In this document: positions 1 through 12,039 of the stretch, piece by piece
Layout of the letters: every line of letters begins with the position of its first letter
Position numbering within the stretch: position 1 is the stretch's first letter
DNA from: Chrysopilus asiliformis
Taxonomy: Eukaryota > Arthropoda > Insecta > Diptera > Rhagionidae
Assembly: GCA_964034945.1 (NCBI GenBank)
Contig: OZ035960.1
Coordinates: 77,285,331 to 77,349,330, forward strand
DNA: 64,000 nt
Direction: 5' to 3'
The notes under the pieces: model-generated
Told to the model about the DNA's origin: nothing
The model's database searches: none
What the model saw: only the letters and a program-made list of their open reading frames with translations
Made by a program: the position numbers and the translations under genes

Positions 1-168
1 TGGTTTCTGCGATATTGTAAAATAAAACTTAACTTTTTATGTTCTGTTCATTCTTTAGTAGGAAAGTAGTTGCTTTGATTTCAATAATTTTGGAATATCA
101 TAAAATATGATTTTTTGTTACTATTATTAAATTTTTGTCAAATTCTATAAGTAGTTAAACATAGTATA

Positions 169-364
169 TATTAGAGTTATAAAAGCTTAGCTAAATAAAT
201 AGTCAACCAATCTATTCGAATGATAATTTTTATTAATGACAAAAGGTGATTTTTATAGATAAAGCTTACTACAATTTATACATAGAACAAACTTGATTTT
301 TAGAGTGTAATGACACATAAATTTAGAGTGTAATGAGGAAATACAAAATTGAATATTTCTAACA
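169..364 (-). repeat. 3' LTR of the copia-type element
   Basis: Direct repeat of 3219-3414, bounded by gtata at 164-168. On the element strand a purine tract GGGAGAG (365-371 complement) lies immediately upstream, as expected for the plus-strand primer. Confidence 0.92.
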
Positions 365-390
365 CTCTCCCGCAATTGAAGGATTCTTCA

Positions 391-1485
391 TTACTTCAAT
401 CCCATTCGTTTGATACACAATTGATGCTTTGGTCTCGGAATTAGCTCCCACATATCATTATCTATTTGGCTCTTCATTTCCATATAGATAGCATCTTTCC
501 AATCTTCCCCTTCTGCACCGTCGATAGCTTGAGAAAACGGTATCTCACATGCAATTAACGAAAATTGCTCATTTTGACACATTAAATTTTCGTCTTCTAT
601 AGTTTCAGATTCATTATCTTCATTATTGATCAATTCTTGACTTGGTATAGATTGATTGTTATTTACCATATTATATTGCTTTCTTGGACGTCCTTTCGTT
701 CCAGTCAATACTTTTCTAGGTCGACCTGGTCCCTTCTTTAATTGATTTTCACCACTGTTATCTGGAATTGTATCACTGTTATCTGGAATGTCTTCATAAC
801 TTTCACTATTTTCATTTGAACATTGATTTTCGTTAATCGTTTCTACAAAAATTGTGTTGGAACCAATTTCAGTTTCTTGATTTTGTTGTAAATTCTTTAA
901 GACATAAAAACGACCATTTTTGGTCTCATTGTTGAAGAAATCTTCATGGTTTTGATCAGTATTATATTCATCGAAGAGCTTTACATCCCTGCCAGTATGA
1001 ATCTTTCTGTCGCTGGGTATCCAAACACGATAACCTTTCGATATAGTTGAATATCCAACGAAAATCCCTTCCAGAGCCTTCGCGTCAAATTTTCCTTTTC
1101 CTGGAGACTTATCCAAGATAAAAGCCTTACATCCAAAAGTCCTGAGATGACTGACATTAGGGTCATTCCCTGTCCATTCTTTATGTGGAATTTTGCCCTC
1201 TAAACTTTTGGAAATGCAACGATTTCGAATATAGTTTGCAGTTGCAATAGCTTCCGCCCAAAATGACGGTGATAAACCTGCTTGTAGTAGCATACATCTC
1301 GCTGCCTCTACCAAAGTCCGATTTTTGCGTTCTGCAACCCCATTTTGTTGTGGCGTATGAGTGATGGTTAAGCGACGTTGAATTCCTTCGTCCTTGAACA
1401 ATTTATCCATTTTAGCATTGCAATATTCTGTGCCGTTGTCCGATTGTACGGCTTTTATTTTGCGTCCAGTTTGATTTTCGACCAT
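391..1485 (-). pseudogene. Copia integrase C-terminal part with start of RT region
   Basis: Continuation of the integrase after the homopolymer frameshift. The second catalytic Asp is in SDNGTEY (residues ~15-21) and the Glu in NGVAERKNRT (~52), so the DDE triad is split over two frames. An acidic, Asn/Ser-rich linker follows, with basic GRPRK motifs near 255-270 resembling the copia integrase tail. The last ~40 residues match the region that precedes the RT fingers (EDWKDAIYMEM) and then the frame ends. The RT YVDD motif and RNase H are missing. Confidence 0.88.
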
Positions 1486-1496
1486 GTGTTTGTATT

Positions 1497-3122
1497 CTAA
1501 AAACTTTTCAAATACCTCGCTCTTTTTTTTTTAAGGAAAAATACTTGGCAATGTCTACTTTTATCGTCAATAAAAGTCATAAAATAACGAGCTCCTCCCA
1601 TTGATTCGGTGCGCATAGGCCCACACAAATCAGTGTGTATGATCTCAAGTAACTCAGTGGATCTTTGTTCTCTTTGCTGAAAAGGTGAACTTGTTAATTT
1701 ACTCATAACGCATACCTTACAGGGTGACAAAATTGAATTGGGTTTAATTTTTAATCCAATTGCCATCTCCTTTTTCGCCATAGTAACTAGGTCCTTGGAG
1801 TTAAGATGTCCTAGTCGTTCATGCCAGATATTTATGTCTGATTGTTGTTTTTCAGTTGCTATATATCCTTCATTGAGCTCTCCACGTAAGTAGAAAAGGT
1901 CTCCCACACGATCTGCTATTAGTTTCACTTGACCACTACTGTCCTCTACCACAGCACGGTCTTTTGTGAAGATCACTTGAAAATTCTTGTTTGAAATTTT
2001 GGCCACTGATAAAAGGTTAGTCTTTAGGCTAGGTACGTATAGTACATCTTCAAATTTTATAGTTTTATTTTCATCATCCAACGAAGTTTTTATCCTTACG
2101 TCTCCCTTGGCTATAACTTGAGCAGTGTTTCCATCAGCGAGTTTTAACTCACCATTTGTTTTCTTGAAATTGATGAATAATTGCTTGTCGTTACACAGAT
2201 GAGAAGTACAACCACTATCTATGCACCATTTGCCTAAATCCTTGTAATGAGTCGTCAGGTTGCTGACTTCATTGTTGACATCAGTTATTAGAAATGTGTC
2301 CTCAACGTTGTTAGTATGTTGTTTTGCTTCATTTCTTTTTCTTGAATAACAGTCAGAAGCTTTATGACCCAACTTCTTGCAATAGTCACATTTAAAACTC
2401 TTTCGTTGTGTGTCATTCTTCCAAACTTTTGTGTTTTCTTGAAAATTTGAACATCCTTGGCCATATTTTGTGTTGTCTGGTTTAACATATAGTGCATTAT
2501 GGTCCTTAGTAGCAGTATTTTGATTTTGTGCCTCACTTGCTTCTATAATTTTTATTTTCAATTGTTCCAGTTCAGGAAGAGTGTCGCGAGATTCAATCGC
2601 ACATTTGAAAACTTGAAAATTACTTGGCAGACTTTCCAGTAACATAAGGGTCAATAGTTTTTCGTTGATTTCTACAGTCATTGCAGCAAGTTTGTCCACG
2701 GTTTCGAAGAATTGAGCCATATGTTCCCGAATGTCGTCTCCTTCTGGCATCTTTCGCTGTAATAACTGCCTTAAAAGCGTCGCCATACGAGCAGGTCCTT
2801 TTGAAGAATATGTTGACTCTAACTTGTCCCACAATTCTTTGGAGGTATCGCATCCATGGGTATGTTTAAGTTCGGATGAACTAATGGACAAAAGTATATC
2901 GGATTTCGCCTTCCTGTCTTGCTTTTTCCACTCATTTAAATTGATTTGCGCCGTATTTGATGTTTCTCCCTGACCTTGTATTGTAGGTTTCGGAAGTTCC
3001 CCGGAAACGTAACCCCACATATCATTCTTGACTAGTAGTGCCTCCGCATGTATTTTCCAGGTGTCGTAATTATTTTTACATAACATCTCCAGACGAGTTG
3101 AATTGATGTAGTTCATAGCCAT
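1497..3122 (-). pseudogene. Copia gag-protease-integrase N-terminal part
   Basis: 541 codons from an ATG. Order of domains: gag core in the first ~240 residues; a CCHC zinc knuckle (CDYC...GHKASDC) near 242-257; an aspartic protease active site DSG near 300; the integrase zinc-binding H-H-C-C region near 434-475; and the first integrase catalytic Asp in IIHTDLCGPM near 497. The frame is lost in an A-run (complement of ~1521-1532) and the tail is out-of-frame. The rest of integrase continues in the next reading frame at 391-1485. This would encode capsid, protease and the start of integrase. Confidence 0.9.
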
Positions 3123-3204
3123 TTCTCGAATTTTATAATTGAAATTAAATTAAATTCCCGTTACTGTTAGTTGATTGATTATTTATTCTTTTAGCGGTTA
3201 ATGC

Positions 3205-3218
3205 CTGGGCCCATAACC
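3205..3218 (-). other. Primer binding site, half-tRNA-iMet type
   Basis: The element strand reads GGTTATGGGCCCAG directly next to the LTR. This complements the anticodon stem-loop of initiator tRNA-Met (CTGGGCCCATAACC) rather than a tRNA 3' end. That is the half-tRNA priming known from Drosophila copia. Confidence 0.85.
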
Positions 3219-3414
3219 TATTAGAGTTATAAAAGCTTAGCTAAATAAATAGTCAACCAATCTATTCGAATGATAATTTTTATTAATGACAAAAGGTGAT
3301 TTTTATAGATAAAGCTTACTACAATTTATACATAGAACAAACTTGATTTTTAGAGTGTAATGACACATAAATTTAGAGTGTAATGAGGAAATACAAAATT
3401 GAATATTTCTAACA
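3219..3414 (-). repeat. 5' LTR of the copia-type element (minus orientation)
   Basis: This 196-bp LTR matches 169-364. Being upstream of gag on the minus strand it should hold promoter and transcription start. It is followed on the element strand by the primer binding site. Confidence 0.92.
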
Positions 3415-3516
3415 GTATATTTATTGTTAAAGCAGATTTTATTAGTAACACCAAATTAAATAACAATTTAATTAAAATTGGTTTATCATACAGATTTCAT
3501 TAACATGGATCGTTAA

Positions 3517-3880
3517 TTAAGTTTTGTCTAGGGGTAATTCTGGTATTTCATCTATAATTTGAGAGGGGTTGTTTGTATCATGTAGTAACTTTTTAGCTTC
3601 TTCATCTAATTCCAAATGTAGCGATTTCCATTGGTGTCTAATGCTCGAAACGAATGGGTCTGATGTTACGAGCAATGTGTTAAAAAAGTCTTCATTTGCG
3701 CTATTCCTTGACATTTTCCTGGTGTTATGTTCTCTGAAATACCTGTAGTCTTTATTCTTTTTTTCTTGAGCTTGTTCTGATAGATCTCCAAATGGTAGTA
3801 GATTATTTCTGATGATATCTTCGCCATGATATAATATTTTGTGGACTGTTGGTGGCATATTTCTCCATGGGTAATTATAT
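3517..3880 (-). pseudogene. Fragment of an arthropod transposon-associated protein
   Basis: About 120 codons of genuine-looking coding sequence on the minus strand, from PWRNMPPTVHKILYHG to a stop at 3517. The pattern 'LHKILxHG...LLPxGxLSEEAQE...REHNxRK' is one I recall from C-terminal regions of uncharacterised, transposon-linked arthropod proteins. I cannot assign a superfamily. The N-terminal part is cut by the palindromic element beginning at 3891; the first ~18 codons of the open frame come from that element and an (AT)n tract. Confidence 0.5.
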
Positions 3881-4749
3881 ATATATATATTAGGGCGGGT
3901 CGATTTTTTTTCGACCAAAGGGTATAGCATATTCTGATTCTACACTAAATTCTAAGAAAAAATGCAAAAGAAACCATAGGTCAAAAATGAATTTTGATGT
4001 CCCCAAAATTGGATTGAAATTTCTCTTTTTAAATTATCGGGAAATGTATTTGTATTAGTTCGAATTTTTCGAAAACTATTTAACCAATCGACGTGCTGAG
4101 TATTACAAATAAAAGCTAAAGACATAATCTTTAAAATGGCGTTTATAATAATTTGATCGGATATATAGTTTTGGGGAAATGGGGGTTTGATTAGAAAAAA
4201 AAAAATTTTTTTTGTGAGTTTTACACCAACTCAAACTCGACTTGTATGGAGCTTGGAAATCACTTTTGTTTAACTTTTTTCATTCGGATGTAGTTAGGGA
4301 CCTAAAAAAATCGACCCGTATTTTTTTGTTTGGGGGAATAACGTTCGGTAGGCGGAGGGGGTGATTTCAAAGTCGGCGAAAAATCGACATGACAAAAACT
4401 TTAAAAATTCGTAACTTTTGAACGGCTTCACCGATTGAGATGATATTGAACATTTTGGAAAGGTAATTAAATTTCCTTTTCACAAAAAAATATTTGCTGA
4501 CTCCCTCCCCCTCACCGTCATATTGTAAAATTCAATTTAGTGACAAAATTTAAAATATCTCGAGAACATTTTTTTTCTTTTGAATTTTTTTCTGTAAATA
4601 CCTACCATTATACCACACAAATTCGCTAAATAAATTTTGGGGGTAAATGCGTTTTTGATTTTTAAAAAAATTTCGAAAAAATCGAATACAAGAAAAATGT
4701 GTATATTTTACTGATTTTTGATTGGTTTTTATGTTTTATGTACATAATA

Positions 4750-5049
4750 CAGGTATTCCTCGAGTTACGCGGTTAATTGATCCAGCGTAATTCGAAACCG
4801 CGTAACTGGAGACTCAGGATTAGTGCAAAACAATACATGCCTATTATCTTTTTTTTATAAATTACATTCATCTATAATTACAATATTTTCTTTTTAAATA
4901 ATTAATTAAATAATTATTTTTAATTTTTAAACAAATTTTTCATTTTTAAATAAATTTTTAATTAATTAAATAATAAAAATTGCTTCAAAATCGTACCGCG
5001 TAACTCGAGGACTGCTACAATTTTTTCCGCGTAACTCGGGGGATACCTG
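4750..5049. mobile_element. 300-bp MITE, left-arm copy
   Basis: Ends CAGGTATTCCTCGAGTTACGCGG and CCGCGTAACTCGGGGGATACCTG form ~23-bp imperfect inverted repeats flanked by TA (4748-4749, 5050-5051). The interior is AT-rich with an ATTTAATTAATT-like core. Non-coding. Confidence 0.8.
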
Positions 5050-5053
5050 TATT

Positions 5054-5369
5054 AACGCAAAAGTTTTTGGAGATTAAAAGTAATTAGAAATTCATTTAAA
5101 AGAAAAACTTTCAAATATATCAGCATTAGAAAAAAAATTTCCTTTGAGAAAGATTCCGCCTAGAATAAATCCGTGAAAATTTTGAGTTCCTGGAAGTGTT
5201 TTGACACTTTTAAACCTTCGTTGAAGTTGTTGCTGTTTTACCTCATATTCTCTCTGTGTTATAAATTCAAAAGCTGTTTGTATGTTTAAGCCTTTTTGTC
5301 TAATTGGACAAATCTTGAGCTGTTGTTATAGTAGGGCGGAACTTAAAAAATTTTTTTGAGTTCCGCTGT
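5054..5369. other. Centre of the palindrome, with a short terminal hairpin
   Basis: Unique spacer between the arms. No coding sequence is recognised. It ends in a small palindrome at ~5332-5370 (TAGGGCGGAACTT... to ...GAGTTCCGC). The first bases of this resemble the element's outer TIR, so the centre may be a remnant of an older TIR end. Confidence 0.5.
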
Positions 5370-5373
5370 AATA

Positions 5374-5673
5374 CAGGTATCCCCCGAGTTACGCGGAAAA
5401 AATTGTAGCAGTCCTCGAGTTACGCGGTACGAGTTTGGAGCAATTTTTATTATTTAATTAATTAAAAATTTATTTAAAAATGAAAAATTTGTTTAAAAAT
5501 TAAAAATAATTATTTAATTAATTATTTAAAAAGAAAATATTGTAATTATAGATGAATGTAATTTATAAAAAAAAGATAATAGGCATGTATTGTTTTGCAC
5601 TAATCCTGAGTCTCCAGTTACGCGGTTTCGAATTACGCTGGATCAATTAACCGCGTAACTCGAGGAATACCTG
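5374..5673. mobile_element. 300-bp MITE, mirrored copy in right arm
   Basis: Inverted copy of 4750-5049 with the same termini and TA flanks, at the mirror position of the palindrome. It was almost certainly copied along with the arm rather than inserted independently. Confidence 0.8.
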
Positions 5674-6547
5674 TATTATGTACATAAAACATAAAAACCA
5701 ATCAAAAATCAGTAAAATATACACATTTTTCTTGTATTCGATTTTTTCGAAATTTTTTTAAAAATCAAAAACGCATTTACCCCCAAAATTTATTTAGCGA
5801 ATTTGTGTGGTATAATGGTAGGTATTTACAGAAAAAAATTCAAAAGAAAAAAAATGTTGTTCTCGAGATATTTTAAATTTTGTCACTAAATTGAATTTTA
5901 CAATATGACGGTGAGGGGGAGGGAGTCAGCAAATATTTTTTTGTGAAAAGGAAATTTAATTACCTTTCCAAAATGTTCAATATCATCTCAATCGGTGAAG
6001 CCGTTCAAAAGTTACGAATTTTTAAAGTTTTTGTCATGTCGATTTTTCGCCGACTTTGAAATCACCCCCTCCGCCTACCGAACGTTATTCCCCCAAACAA
6101 AAAAATACGGGTCGATTTTTTTAGGTCCCTAACTACATCCGAATGAAAAAAGTTAAACAAAAGTGATTTCCAAGCTCCATACAAGTCGAGTTTGAGTTGG
6201 TGTAAAACTCACAAAAAAAATTTTTTTTTTTCTAATCAAACCCCCATTTCCCCAAAACTATAATTCCGATCAAATTATTATAAACGCCATTTTAAAGATT
6301 ATGTCCTTAGCTTTTATTTGTAGTACTCAGCACGTCGATTGGTTAAATAGTTTTCGAAAAATTCGAACTAATACAAATATATTTCCCGATAATTTAAAAA
6401 GAGAAATTTCAATCCAATTTTGGGGACATCAAAATTCATTTTTGACCTATGGTTTCTTTTGCATTTTTTCTTAGAATTTAGTGTAGAATAAGAATATACT
6501 ATACCCATTGGTGAAAATTTTTACCCCGAACAAATCGACCCGCCCTA

Positions 6548-7137
6548 ATATATATATATATATATATATATGTTTGGGGACAACCCTCAATTTATTTGCA
6601 GAGAGATGTGGACTTTATAGTACATAAGTTATCCTTGTTACTGGTAATTAAGGATCAAATTTCCAGCACAATAATTTTCAAATCAACATATTATGTGCAC
6701 CTGTTTAGCACACCTAGATGTCATAAAACTGTCAGCTATGAAAAACCTGCATGCGATAAAACTTTCGGCTATGACTTATATGTGTGTAGAGTTGCGGTTC
6801 GGGAATTTCCCGAAGGGATTTCGCGAGAAATTTTCAAGATTTTCAATCCCGAATCTCGAGAATTAAAGTTTTTAACATTTCGGGAAATCCGGAATCTCGA
6901 GAATTAAAATTTTCATCATTTCGGGAAATCCCGAATCTCGAGATTGTGATTTTCTTGAGAAATCCGCAACTCTATATGTGTGTCATAACACTTTCAATGC
7001 AGGTCATAAAATTATAAAAATACAAAGATTGACGTCTAAGAGCAGGTTTTAACCAGCCAGCATTTTATAACACTTCGAAATTGTATTAAATAAAATATAT
7101 CACTACGTTGCTTTCCTGTTTTTTTTACATGAAACTA
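6548..7137. other. Non-coding stretch with a short tandem repeat
   Basis: No gene recognised. At ~6803-6950 there are about three diverged tandem units built around 'tttcgggaaatcccgaatc' and 'tcgagaattaaaatttt'. Confidence 0.5.
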
Positions 7138-7541
7138 GCAGACCCTACGTTGCCAGCTTAAAGTTTTTTGTATAAATTTTAGAATCCCAAAAAACCATAA
7201 ATAACTTAAAAACTTTTGGGAAAAACGGTATCCTTACAGGACCTTCCGTTTAGAATTTGAAAAATTTAACACCGGATTCGCGATCAGTGACCCCGGAAAC
7301 CCCCTTATGCAGATTTTTTCCGGGAAAAACGGGAAAAGGATATTTGCTTTGTCCTTACAGGACCTTCCGTTTCGAATTTTGTAAATCTAACATAGCTAAA
7401 AACCTGCTCCTGGCAACGCAGATCATTTTCCAAAAAACCGCGTAAAAATCGGTCCAGTAGTTTTTGAGTTTTATAATCTCAAACCAACCAACAGACCAAC
7501 CAACACACCAACCAACAAAGTTCCATTTTTATATATACTAG
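7138..7541 (-). mobile_element. Short Helitron-like element with 1-2 minisatellite units
   Basis: On the minus strand it starts TATATATAAAAATGGAACTTTG, continues with the motif found at 56060-56200 and 58825-58970, then one to two copies of the ~121-bp unit. It ends GGCAACGTAGGGTCTGCTAG at 7138. The CTAG 3' end is Helitron-like (CTRR). It is a compact relative of the expanded copies at 56-61 kb. A second, truncated element of the same type (3' end CTAG at 7538) abuts it at 7538-7610. Confidence 0.65.
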
Positions 7542-7610
7542 CAGACGCTTCGTTGCCAGCTTAAAGTTTTTTGCATAAATTTTAGAATGGCAAAAAAACC
7601 ATAAACCCAA

Positions 7611-9715
7611 TTGACCAACGTTGGAATTTTTGTTCCGAATCCAAATGTACCACGCAATTTTCCTTTATAAAGTTTAAGAATATTTGTGGGAACATTTGGA
7701 ATTATGTACCGTGTGGTGTAGTATCCTAGGCAAATTCCGTTTCTGTTCCAAAAATGAACTGCAATCATGTTGAAATTTCCATAAATTTTTCCATGTCGCG
7801 CAGAAAAAGAATAGGATAAGTACCAGTATAATTTCAATGTAACGTCACAAATTTTTAGTTGAATTTTAGCGGCCTGCGGTTGCGAAATCAAACTGAAACA
7901 CATTTGGTACGTCCCATATATTTTTCCATTTTGGGGAGAAAAATAATTGGATAAGTACCAGTATAATTTCATGACGCCATACATTTGGTACGTACCAATA
8001 CATTTGCCAAATAAATTTCTTTGCAATTGGTACGTACCAACAGATTTACCAATTCTTTTTCTCGAAATTGATACGAAAAAGTGGGTTTACCGCTATTTCA
8101 TTCAGTTAGTCGCAGTATTCGAAGTATTCAAAGTGAACTTTCAAAGTGACACGACGTGTTTAGTGAAAACGTGTTAAAAGGTAGGATTTTTTTTCGTGGA
8201 AATTATTTTTTTGGTTTTTTAACCCGTATGGTGAAACCAAAGGGTTTATTAACTTTGCCTTACCATTTGTAACGCCAAGAAAAATGAATTCTAGTGTTGT
8301 AGCCGTGGAGCGAAGGAGATGTCACGCCAAGTGATTTTTCTAAAACAAGATTTTGACGAGTAAATAGGGATGTGTTAGCAACCTTATTTGAACAAATAGG
8401 GTTGACAACTAACCAAATCATGTGTTGATGTTTGAGGTTATGTTGAATGGTTCCTGAAGTATTCTTCATTCAAAATGCCAAATGGAGTGTATAAAACAAA
8501 CGTGTCTATATCAAAGGACATGTTTGATTGATTCTAATTAAAAAATTAAAATTGCACTTCAAACTTATTATTATACTTTTCACATCGCGACACATTCAAA
8601 TACATTCGCGCCAAAATACTATCAGATGTCATTCATATAAAACAAGAGTTGGCAACCTTTCATTCTCATGTGATAAACAAGGCGATCGGTGAGATAAAGA
8701 AAGATCAAGATATGTGTTTGGCATAAATGACAGCAGGGGACTCTCAACTTTAACTTTGAAGTGAAAAAATGTAACATTTGCGTTTTGCACTGATTTTTTT
8801 TCGAATTTTTGAAGAACCAAATGTGCATACTAGATTTAGCAAGGAAAGATTAACTATCTGTGTAATTTTCATGTAATTTGAACATGACTGCAAGTGAATT
8901 GACATAAAATTTGTATAACGCAAAATGTTTACTAGTACAATTAGATTGGCGACTACTGAATCCCCAAGTCAAATCTGCTGCCGTGCTATTTTTCGGCTCG
9001 GATGCTATGCTGCGATGTCCCCCTACTACAATTGTAGTAAATCTACTACTATTTTCGCCTTCAAAAGCCTTAGTGCGTAGTAAATCAAATCTACTACAAG
9101 TACATGAATCAACCAAAAAATGTTAAATGTAAAACGCGTCTAACGAAATTAAATATGAGGCAGCCAGTACAAAAGAAGTTTTTAAATGTCATTTTCTATG
9201 CAAGTTTTTCCATGATAGATGTATACAGCAAGTTTTTTGTTGATAGAATTTTGGTCTTATGAATGATAAAGCTATTTAGCTTTAGTTATACAAATTGTTA
9301 TATCGGCATAGGTAGAAAAGGTTTTTTTTTTGAAAATCTGCTACTATTAGTATCATTCTACTACTATTTTTGGTCCAACCTACTTCCCTTCTAAGGCAAA
9401 TTGGGGCCATCCCTGATGCTATGTCCATTGTATATAAGTCAGTGTTGGGTAGTGAGCCTACATATAAAGAGAGTGGACAGGTCGGAACCAACTATTTGCG
9501 TTAAGTTTGAATTTTTACCTAATGATGACAGATTTAAACCAGAAGTATTTTAAACCATTTTTACTAATATTTTGAGTACGGTTTGAGAATTTTAAAAAAT
9601 AATTCGGCCGCTATAATCGTGTAATTTTTAAAATAAAAAGTCCAAAATACTACACTAACACAAACAAATCGCCTTTGCTTTGCGAAAAGATGGCTGAACT
9701 TTCGAAATAATATAA
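7611..9715. other. Non-coding region, no gene recognised
   Basis: Only short open frames without recognisable domains. A partial copy of the DINE-like repeat start ('acccgtatggtgaaaccaaa', 'tttgtaacgccaag') lies at ~8221-8283. About 27 bp near 9452-9478 recur inverted near 24651-24677, so this is part of a dispersed repeat. Confidence 0.5.
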
Positions 9716-9768
9716 GAGTTACTGTTTTGTGCCGTACTAAAGCTACAAACGGCACAAAACAGTAACTC
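9716..9768. other. Perfect 20-bp hairpin
   Basis: Arms 9716-9735 and 9749-9768 are exact inverted repeats (gagttactgttttgtgccgt) with a 13-nt loop. It could be a small MITE or a foldback-mediated duplication. No function can be assigned. Confidence 0.7.
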
Positions 9769-9799
9769 CAAGTTGGCTCACCCTTTAGAAGGAAAAAAA

Positions 9800-9840
9800 A
9801 GTGACATTAAAACATAAACAAGTGACATTAAAACATAAAC
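9800..9840. repeat. 21-bp tandem duplication
   Basis: Two direct copies of 'agtgacattaaaacataaac' with one extra base between them. Confidence 0.7.
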
Positions 9841-11123
9841 TCAACTTTGACTTGAATAGAAGGTAAATTATTTGTGCTTTAAAATATTAATTACATAATT
9901 AAGATGCTAGTGTCGAATAAGTTCGGTGAAGCGATCGCTGTGTATTCTGAAACCAAAAGCACGACAGCGAAAACTACGTTTTGTATAGCATTCGAGCGGC
10001 TGCCTTCTCGCAGGCAGGAATATAGGCGGAGGCTCTTGTAGACGCTTAGAAGACTGAATCAATCATGGGCGAAGGGTTACTCGCGAAAGGGCGCTGCTCT
10101 GGCGGGCACGCAAAGGTATATGAAAATCCTCACTTATTAATGTTTGTTTGGTCAGAATTTCGGTGATTTTTACGAGAAAACTCAAAACCGGATTTACATT
10201 TCAGCATTCTGAGGGAACTGTCGATAATTATCGACAAGCGAGTTATGTGCACATATTCAACTTTCTTTTAATTGTGTTGGTGGATACAGCACACTAATGC
10301 AGGTTTGACTTCCAATGCGATTTCCTTCACTCGGGTAACACTAATGGTTTGACGTCTGGAAATCTATTCCACATTTCCAAAGTTTTTATCGACATTTCCA
10401 ATGGATATCATTTGCTTTATGAGGTAGTGAAAACAGTGCGTTTGCGTATAAGTTTAGCGCACACAAAACACGAAGAGCAGGCGATATTAAAGTTCGATTG
10501 GACCCCACTTCAGTCATGTGCGGAGTCAACATTTCAATTATTTCCACTGCCACTGCCTGTGGAAGCCTATATATTTCTATAAACCTACAAAACACATAAA
10601 TTTAAAGTTTTTAAACATACATAAATTACGCTTTTTTACCTTTCTTCGGGTATCGGAAAAGGATCTGACGCGTCCCGTAGATTTAGTCTTATTATTCGCA
10701 TTTGTTTCCTCCTAAAGTAATAATAAACGGGTACTGCGGAATTCATTGTCTTTGGTAAATTATTAAAAACACTATCTAAAGTTTTTCGCGGTACATTTGT
10801 GGCTGTCAAATCGAGATTTTTTGGGTTGCTTATTACACTTGCAACTTATAAAATGCACATCGGGTAGGTAAAAAATTCTTCATCGCTGCGGATCTTCAAG
10901 AAAATTTCCTAACTTTAAAAAAAATTCCCTCTTTTCGATATTCCACTAGCGATAACTTTCGATTATGCTCAGCATCGGTGTACAGATCTAAAATACGCTC
11001 CAAACAACGCCCCACTAAACAACAGAATGACATCAACAACAGAGGATGGTGGCTGAATAGAAGAGACAATCCCCAACGTAGATTCGTAAGCCTTTTCCGC
11101 CGAAGGAGTCCCAACAGAAGTAA
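9841..11123. other. Non-coding region, nothing recognised
   Basis: Higher GC than its surroundings around 9920-10100, but no open frame shows a known domain, and no convincing repeat ends were seen. Confidence 0.4.
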
Positions 11124-11686
11124 GGTGGGTTTAGAAACAAGAGCATTTTCATTTTTACTGGCAATGTGAGTGAAATGCCAGATTTCTTATGACTTTTTCA
11201 TCAAGTGGGAAGGCCACTCAGTAAAAATTTTACTGGAAATTTTGCTTGCATGTAGTGGTTTTACTATCCATAATTTTCGTCGACGATAGGAAAGTTATGG
11301 CAGTAAACAACAATAAACACATTGGACTTCCCCGTCCTGCCAGCAAAATGTTACCCCTGAATTATGGGGAATTATGGCAGCCAGAAAAAGTAAGGTTAAG
11401 TTCGATGTTTATTTGAAAGCTACGCATTTTAAATGGAAACGGGAGGTAATAATAATTATGTTATTAATTATAACATCACACAAAATGATTTTGTTAGGTG
11501 AAATTGAAGTGCTAACAAACGTATTGCTGCGAGAAGGTGATGTGCAGTGACAGTTCGCCATAAAGTGGAAGGGAAAGTACGTGTGAGACACTGATGTGCT
11601 CGACTTTTTGCGCACGTAAATTTGAATTTCGCTATCCCGCTCACTTTGCCAGTAAAAATGAAAATGCTCGTCTTTCTAAATCCACC
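11124..11686. mobile_element. Inverted-repeat element (MITE), ~563 bp
   Basis: Imperfect ~48-bp inverted repeats lie at 11124-11171 and 11639-11686 (GGTGGGTTTAGAAAC... against ...TTTCTAAATCCACC), both containing 'ttttactggca' motifs. No coding capacity. The TSD is not clear. Confidence 0.55.
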
Positions 11687-12039
11687 TGTAGGCAGCACCG
11701 GAAGAAGACTACACGAACACACACGTGTAGTGTTTATACCCGTATGGCGGAACCTTCGAGAGTATTGGTAAGAAAGCCCCGAAAGTAACTCGGACATGTA
11801 TGAGTAAGTAGTCGGTGATTTAGTCACTTGTCATTGTTCGCGCTATTATGCATTATTTCGTCGGGAGGAAATCGCAACTTTAATTTTATATCGCGTTTTA
11901 GGTAAATTATAATATATTTTCGCCCAAAAATAAGTGCAAGTATTTCGTGGCTTAACAAACTCGAATTTATTATTAGATATTAGTGATAAACTACTGTTTT
12001 CCGTGATTTTACTGTGTTTTTCTTGGCCGACAAAGTGAG

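Larger units (their letters stand above)
169..3414 (-). mobile_element. Copia-type LTR retrotransposon, complete ends but RT/RNase H deleted
   Basis: Two 196-bp direct LTRs bound the element (169-364 and 3219-3414). A 5-bp target duplication, gtata, sits at 164-168 and 3415-3419. On the minus strand the LTR starts TGTTAG and ends CTAATA, a near-perfect terminal inverted repeat. The internal 2.85 kb carries gag, protease and integrase, but the coding region stops just after the first residues of the reverse transcriptase region. A full copia is about 5 kb, so RT and RNase H are absent. The LTRs look identical by eye, which suggests recent insertion, so mobilisation in trans by a complete relative is likely. 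Confidence 0.93.
3891..6547. mobile_element. 2.66-kb palindromic (foldback) DNA element, TIR TAGGGCGGGTCGATTTT
   Basis: The left arm (3891-5053) is repeated in inverted orientation at 5370-6547, giving arms of ~1.16 kb around a ~315-bp centre. The ends are TAGGGCGGGTCG and its complement, set in an (AT)n tract that hides the TSD. No transposase is encoded. Each arm contains the same 300-bp MITE at the mirrored position. The terminal sequence resembles the ends of the hAT-like element at 25990-28586 (TAGGGTGGAGCGAAAA), so it may be a non-autonomous relative. Confidence 0.85.

Noticed and set aside
7538..8026. 162-codon open frame on the minus strand
   Set aside because: Begins in a Helitron-like end, low-complexity Tyr/Phe-rich translation of AT-rich DNA, no motif, overlapping frame on the other strand.
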